Source of the DNA: Candidatus Omnitrophota bacterium
Lineage (GTDB): Bacteria; Omnitrophota; Gorgyraeia; Gygaellales; Profunditerraquicolaceae
Direction: 5' to 3'
Assembly (NCBI GenBank): GCA_011620275.1
Contig: WOZK01000011.1
Location: 1 to 54,800, forward strand
DNA length: 54,800 bases
Positions 52,752-54,800 of the stretch are shown piece after piece; position 1 is the first letter of the stretch, and every line of letters begins with the position of its first letter. The notes beneath the pieces were generated by a model. It had not been told where the DNA came from, did no database searches, and worked only from the letters and a program-made list of their open reading frames with translations. Position numbers and translations under genes: made by a program.

Positions 52752-52790
52752 TTTACTTTGTGTCAGAAGTGCGATATATTATTTCTGACA
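52752..52790 (+). promoter_or_regulatory. Promoter with nested operator of the DUF6088-Fic operon
   Basis: TTTACT (52752-52757), a 17-base spacer and TATATT (52775-52780) form a promoter. An inverted repeat TGTCAGAA (52761-52768) and TTCTGACA (52783-52790) brackets the -10 box. AbiEi-type winged-helix antitoxins are known to bind similar repeats and repress their own operons, so autoregulation by the first gene is likely. Confidence 0.7.
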
Positions 52791-52806
52791 ATGAAAAGCG
52801 ATTAAT

Positions 52807-53406
52807 ATGACAGAATCCATTGAGAGTAAAATCCTTCGTCGAATTATCGGCAAGAAAAAGGGATGGGTGTTTGCCCCAAGCCATTTTTTTGATCTTGGCA
52901 ATCGTGCCGCTGTAGATCAAGCGTTGAGTCGTTTGGTTCGATCCGGAGATATCCGTAGATTAGCGCGCGGGCTTTATGATTATCCACGGAAGCATCCGGA
53001 TTTTGGAGAAATGCCGCCAAACGTTAATCGTGTTACTGCCGCGCTTGCCGAAAAAGACAATCTTAAGATTCAGCCTTCAGGAGCATATGCGGCTAACTTG
53101 CTGGGGTTGTCCGATCAAGTACCGGCAAAGATTGCTTTATTAACAGACGGCTCTACCCGGGTGGTTCAAGTTGGTAACTGGCACATTATGTTTAGGAAGA
53201 CATCACCAAAAAATATGGCGACTGCCGGGCGCGTGAGCGGCTTGGTTATTCAGGCTTTACGTTACATGAAACAAAGAAATATTGATGAGCGAGTCATTAA
53301 TTCGCTTAAAAGAAGATTATCGGCTGATGATAAAAAACAGCTTATCAACGATATTCGTTATGCCCCGGCTTGGATAGGTGAAATATTTAAACAGATCAAT
53401 TCGTAG
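52807..53406 (+). CDS. DUF6088 / AbiEi-like winged-helix antitoxin-type protein
   Basis: A 199-residue protein. The N-terminal winged-helix part contains FFDLGNRAAVDQALSRLVRSGDIRRLARGLYDYPR (about 29-62). A middle domain with IQPSGAYAANLLGLSDQVPAKI follows, and then a helical C-terminus. This matches DUF6088/AbiEi-like antitoxins, which normally precede an AbiEii-type nucleotidyltransferase toxin. Here that toxin is absent and a Fic gene follows 39 bases later. The palindrome before the gene is the probable autoregulatory site. Confidence 0.8.
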   Translation: MTESIESKILRRIIGKKKGWVFAPSHFFDLGNRAAVDQALSRLVRSGDIRRLARGLYDYPRKHPDFGEMPPNVNRVTAALAEKDNLKIQPSGAYAANLLGLSDQVPAKIALLTDGSTRVVQVGNWHIMFRKTSPKNMATAGRVSGLVIQALRYMKQRNIDERVINSLKRRLSADDKKQLINDIRYAPAWIGEIFKQINS

Positions 53407-53445
53407 CAGTTTCTTGGCTTTTAAGCCAGTAAGGACGGAGGTCAT

Positions 53446-54186
53446 ATGAAAGAGATTTTGAGTAAGGTTGATGAGGCTCAGGCAAAGATAAACGCATTGC
53501 GCCCCTTTAGTAATGAAATGAACCAACAGATAAAGGAATATTTTCGTATTGGGCTTACCTATTCAAGCAACGCGCTTGAGGGGAATTCTCTGACTATATC
53601 GGAGACAAAAGTGGTCATTGAGGATGGACTCACCATCGCCGGAAAGCCGCTTAGAGATCATTACGAAGCGACAGGGCACAGTGATGCGTTTGATCACATG
53701 TATGCGCTTGCTACCGGGAAAATCATAACGGAAGAAGATATCAAGAAGTTACACGCTCTTTTTTATCACCGCATCAAAGAAGAGGATGCCGGTGTGTATC
53801 GGAAGGTTCAGGCCATTATTACGGGCTCTCAATATCCTTTGCCTACACCAGACGCGCTCCCCGGGAGGATGCAGAAATTTATTAAAAATCTGCCCAGCTT
53901 AAAAAAGGATAATCATCCGGTTACTTATGCCGCCAAGCTTCATAAAGAATTTGTGTTTGTTCATCCATTTGTTGACGGTAATGGGCGAGTGGCCAGACTT
54001 TTAATGAATGTGGCCCTTATGCAGGCAGGATACATTATTGCAATAATCCCGCCGCTTAAACGGTCGGAATACATCAGCGCTCTTGAAAAAGCGCATAAAA
54101 GCGACATGGATTTTATTAAGCTGATAGCGTCATGCGTCTATGAGACCCAGAATGATCTACTGCGCATGGCTAATGGAAAGAGCTAA
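53446..54186 (+). CDS. Fic family protein (probable AMPylase)
   Basis: A 246-residue Fic protein. The active-site motif is HPFVDGNGR (173-181), which fits HPFx(D/E)GNGR with all catalytic residues. An N-terminal inhibitory helix motif is visible as SNALEG (41-46; S-x3-E-G), which marks a class II, self-inhibited Fic enzyme. The family usually transfers AMP from ATP to target proteins. Strong ribosome site GGACGGAGGTCAT. It follows the DUF6088 gene and is coupled to the next small gene. Confidence 0.88.
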   Translation: MKEILSKVDEAQAKINALRPFSNEMNQQIKEYFRIGLTYSSNALEGNSLTISETKVVIEDGLTIAGKPLRDHYEATGHSDAFDHMYALATGKIITEEDIKKLHALFYHRIKEEDAGVYRKVQAIITGSQYPLPTPDALPGRMQKFIKNLPSLKKDNHPVTYAAKLHKEFVFVHPFVDGNGRVARLLMNVALMQAGYIIAIIPPLKRSEYISALEKAHKSDMDFIKLIASCVYETQNDLLRMANGKS

Positions 54187-54187
54187 A

Positions 54188-54490
54188 ATGATTCTTGTTC
54201 TCGCTGGAAATAAAGGCGAATTCGAAAAGTTCTTGGAGAACCACGAGCCCAAGAACATTTTTCGGTTTATAAACGATGAAGCGGATTATGAAGGGTGTAA
54301 GGACTGCGATGTGGTACTTGCGGGATCTTACGAAGACAATCCACTGTGGAAAGACATGCATAATCGGGAAAGCTTAGAGAAATATTGTCGTTCGAACGAA
54401 ATTGACATAAATGATGCTTATTTGCGTAGACAATGCGCGATTACTGCGCGATTAGCGAAACCCGACATAAACGCGTCAAACCGGACCTAA
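54188..54490 (+). CDS. Small unknown protein coupled to fic
   Basis: A 100-residue acidic protein starting MILVLAGNKGEFEKFLENHE and containing CKDCD, VVLAGSYEDNPLWKDMHNRE and DAYLRRQCAIT. Its ATG lies one base after the fic stop, which suggests coupled translation. No family is recognised. It might be a partner or substrate of the Fic protein, but nothing beyond position supports this. Confidence 0.55.
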   Translation: MILVLAGNKGEFEKFLENHEPKNIFRFINDEADYEGCKDCDVVLAGSYEDNPLWKDMHNRESLEKYCRSNEIDINDAYLRRQCAITARLAKPDINASNRT

Positions 54491-54536
54491 ACAGGACAAA
54501 CGTACCAAAGGGGCGCTAATGGGGCGTTGATTAGAT

Positions 54537-54671
54537 ATGACTAAGAAATGCAAAAAGTGTAAGGTTCCGCTATACGGATTTTTGTATCGGCTAATCGCGA
54601 AGACGTTGTTTGGCGTGCGGCCGTCGGCCAAGGATCCAGATCTGTGCAATAAGTGCGAAGATAAGAAATAA
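54537..54671 (+). CDS. 44-residue zinc-ribbon-like microprotein
   Basis: The frame 54537-54671 encodes a small basic protein: CKKC (residues 5-8) near the start and CNKC (37-40) at the end, with VPLYGFLYRLIAKTLFGVRP between. Two CxxC pairs suggest a zinc ribbon or similar metal knuckle. The central part is hydrophobic. No strong ribosome site is visible; the function is unknown. Too short for most gene finders. Confidence 0.5.
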   Translation: MTKKCKKCKVPLYGFLYRLIAKTLFGVRPSAKDPDLCNKCEDKK

Positions 54672-54800
54672 ACGGCTTCAGGCGGTGCCGTCAGCAGGAC
54701 GTTGTGTCCACCGGGAAGAGGGAAGAGTGAGCGATTTAATACAAGAACAGGACTTTGTTAATTTTCGATTCGCTCCTTGAATCGTTGGGATTTTATTTTT

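Noticed and set aside
54727-54780. A 17-codon frame with a GGAAGAG ribosome-like site at the window end
   Set aside because: It is too short and has no recognisable content. The nearby CGATTC/GAATCG hairpin before a T-rich tract could be a terminator but is weak.

Overview
The window carries about 50 genes, essentially all on the + strand, from a Gram-negative-type bacterium with an anaerobic, hydrogen-linked metabolism. The outer membrane is shown by a TonB-dependent receptor, lipoproteins and a TolC/RND efflux set. The anaerobic side is shown by an NAD(P)-linked multisubunit [FeFe]-hydrogenase, a V-type ATPase, FeoAB and no respiratory genes. This mix, with a glycogen phosphorylase and a B12-salvage locus, resembles Candidatus Omnitrophota or a related uncultured lineage. 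That assignment is an inference from gene content; no rRNA or other marker is in the window.

Layout. 0.1-2.3 kb: YacP-like nuclease, metallo-beta-lactamase-fold hydrolase and a CmpX/MscS-like membrane protein. 2.3-6.9 kb: hydrogenase operon (NuoE-like, HndB-like, NuoF-like and catalytic subunits) with a promoter and an intrinsic terminator. 7.3-8.7 kb: a TM1266-type hydrogenase regulator and the maturase HydE. 8.8-17.9 kb: a complete V-type ATPase operon (H, C, I, K, F, E, A, B, D) ending in a universal stress protein. 18.2-24.9 kb: glycogen phosphorylase, small proteins, an MFS transporter, a lipoprotein NlpC/P60 peptidase and a GDT1-type transporter. 24.9-33.5 kb: cobalamin uptake and salvage, in the order riboswitch, btuF, btuC, btuD, cobC-like, cobU, cobT, cobS, riboswitch, btuB. 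33.6-43.2 kb: a TRL-like lipoprotein, YhcH, a lone ABC ATPase, feoAB, a cupin, GNAT, a photolyase remnant, and a cysteine-rich CysD-like / divergent CysN-like / AlkP-like phosphodiesterase set.

Near 43.2-43.8 kb base composition and codon use change visibly from GC-rich to AT-rich. The right part holds a TetR-controlled RND efflux operon, DUF2889 and GIY-YIG genes, a class D beta-lactamase, a mobile-element-like noncoding stretch, and a DUF6088-Fic-unknown operon with its own palindromic operator. This part looks like accessory DNA.

A four-copy, modular, noncoding repeat family punctuates the left part at operon ends. Two copies share 124-nt arms that differ at one base; they lie in opposite orientation around cobUTS, and one of them supplies the last codons and stop of the cobC-like gene. 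Other unusual points are a cysD whose only well-placed start codon is AUC, and its CC/CxxC cysteines, which recall iron-sulfur APS reductases.
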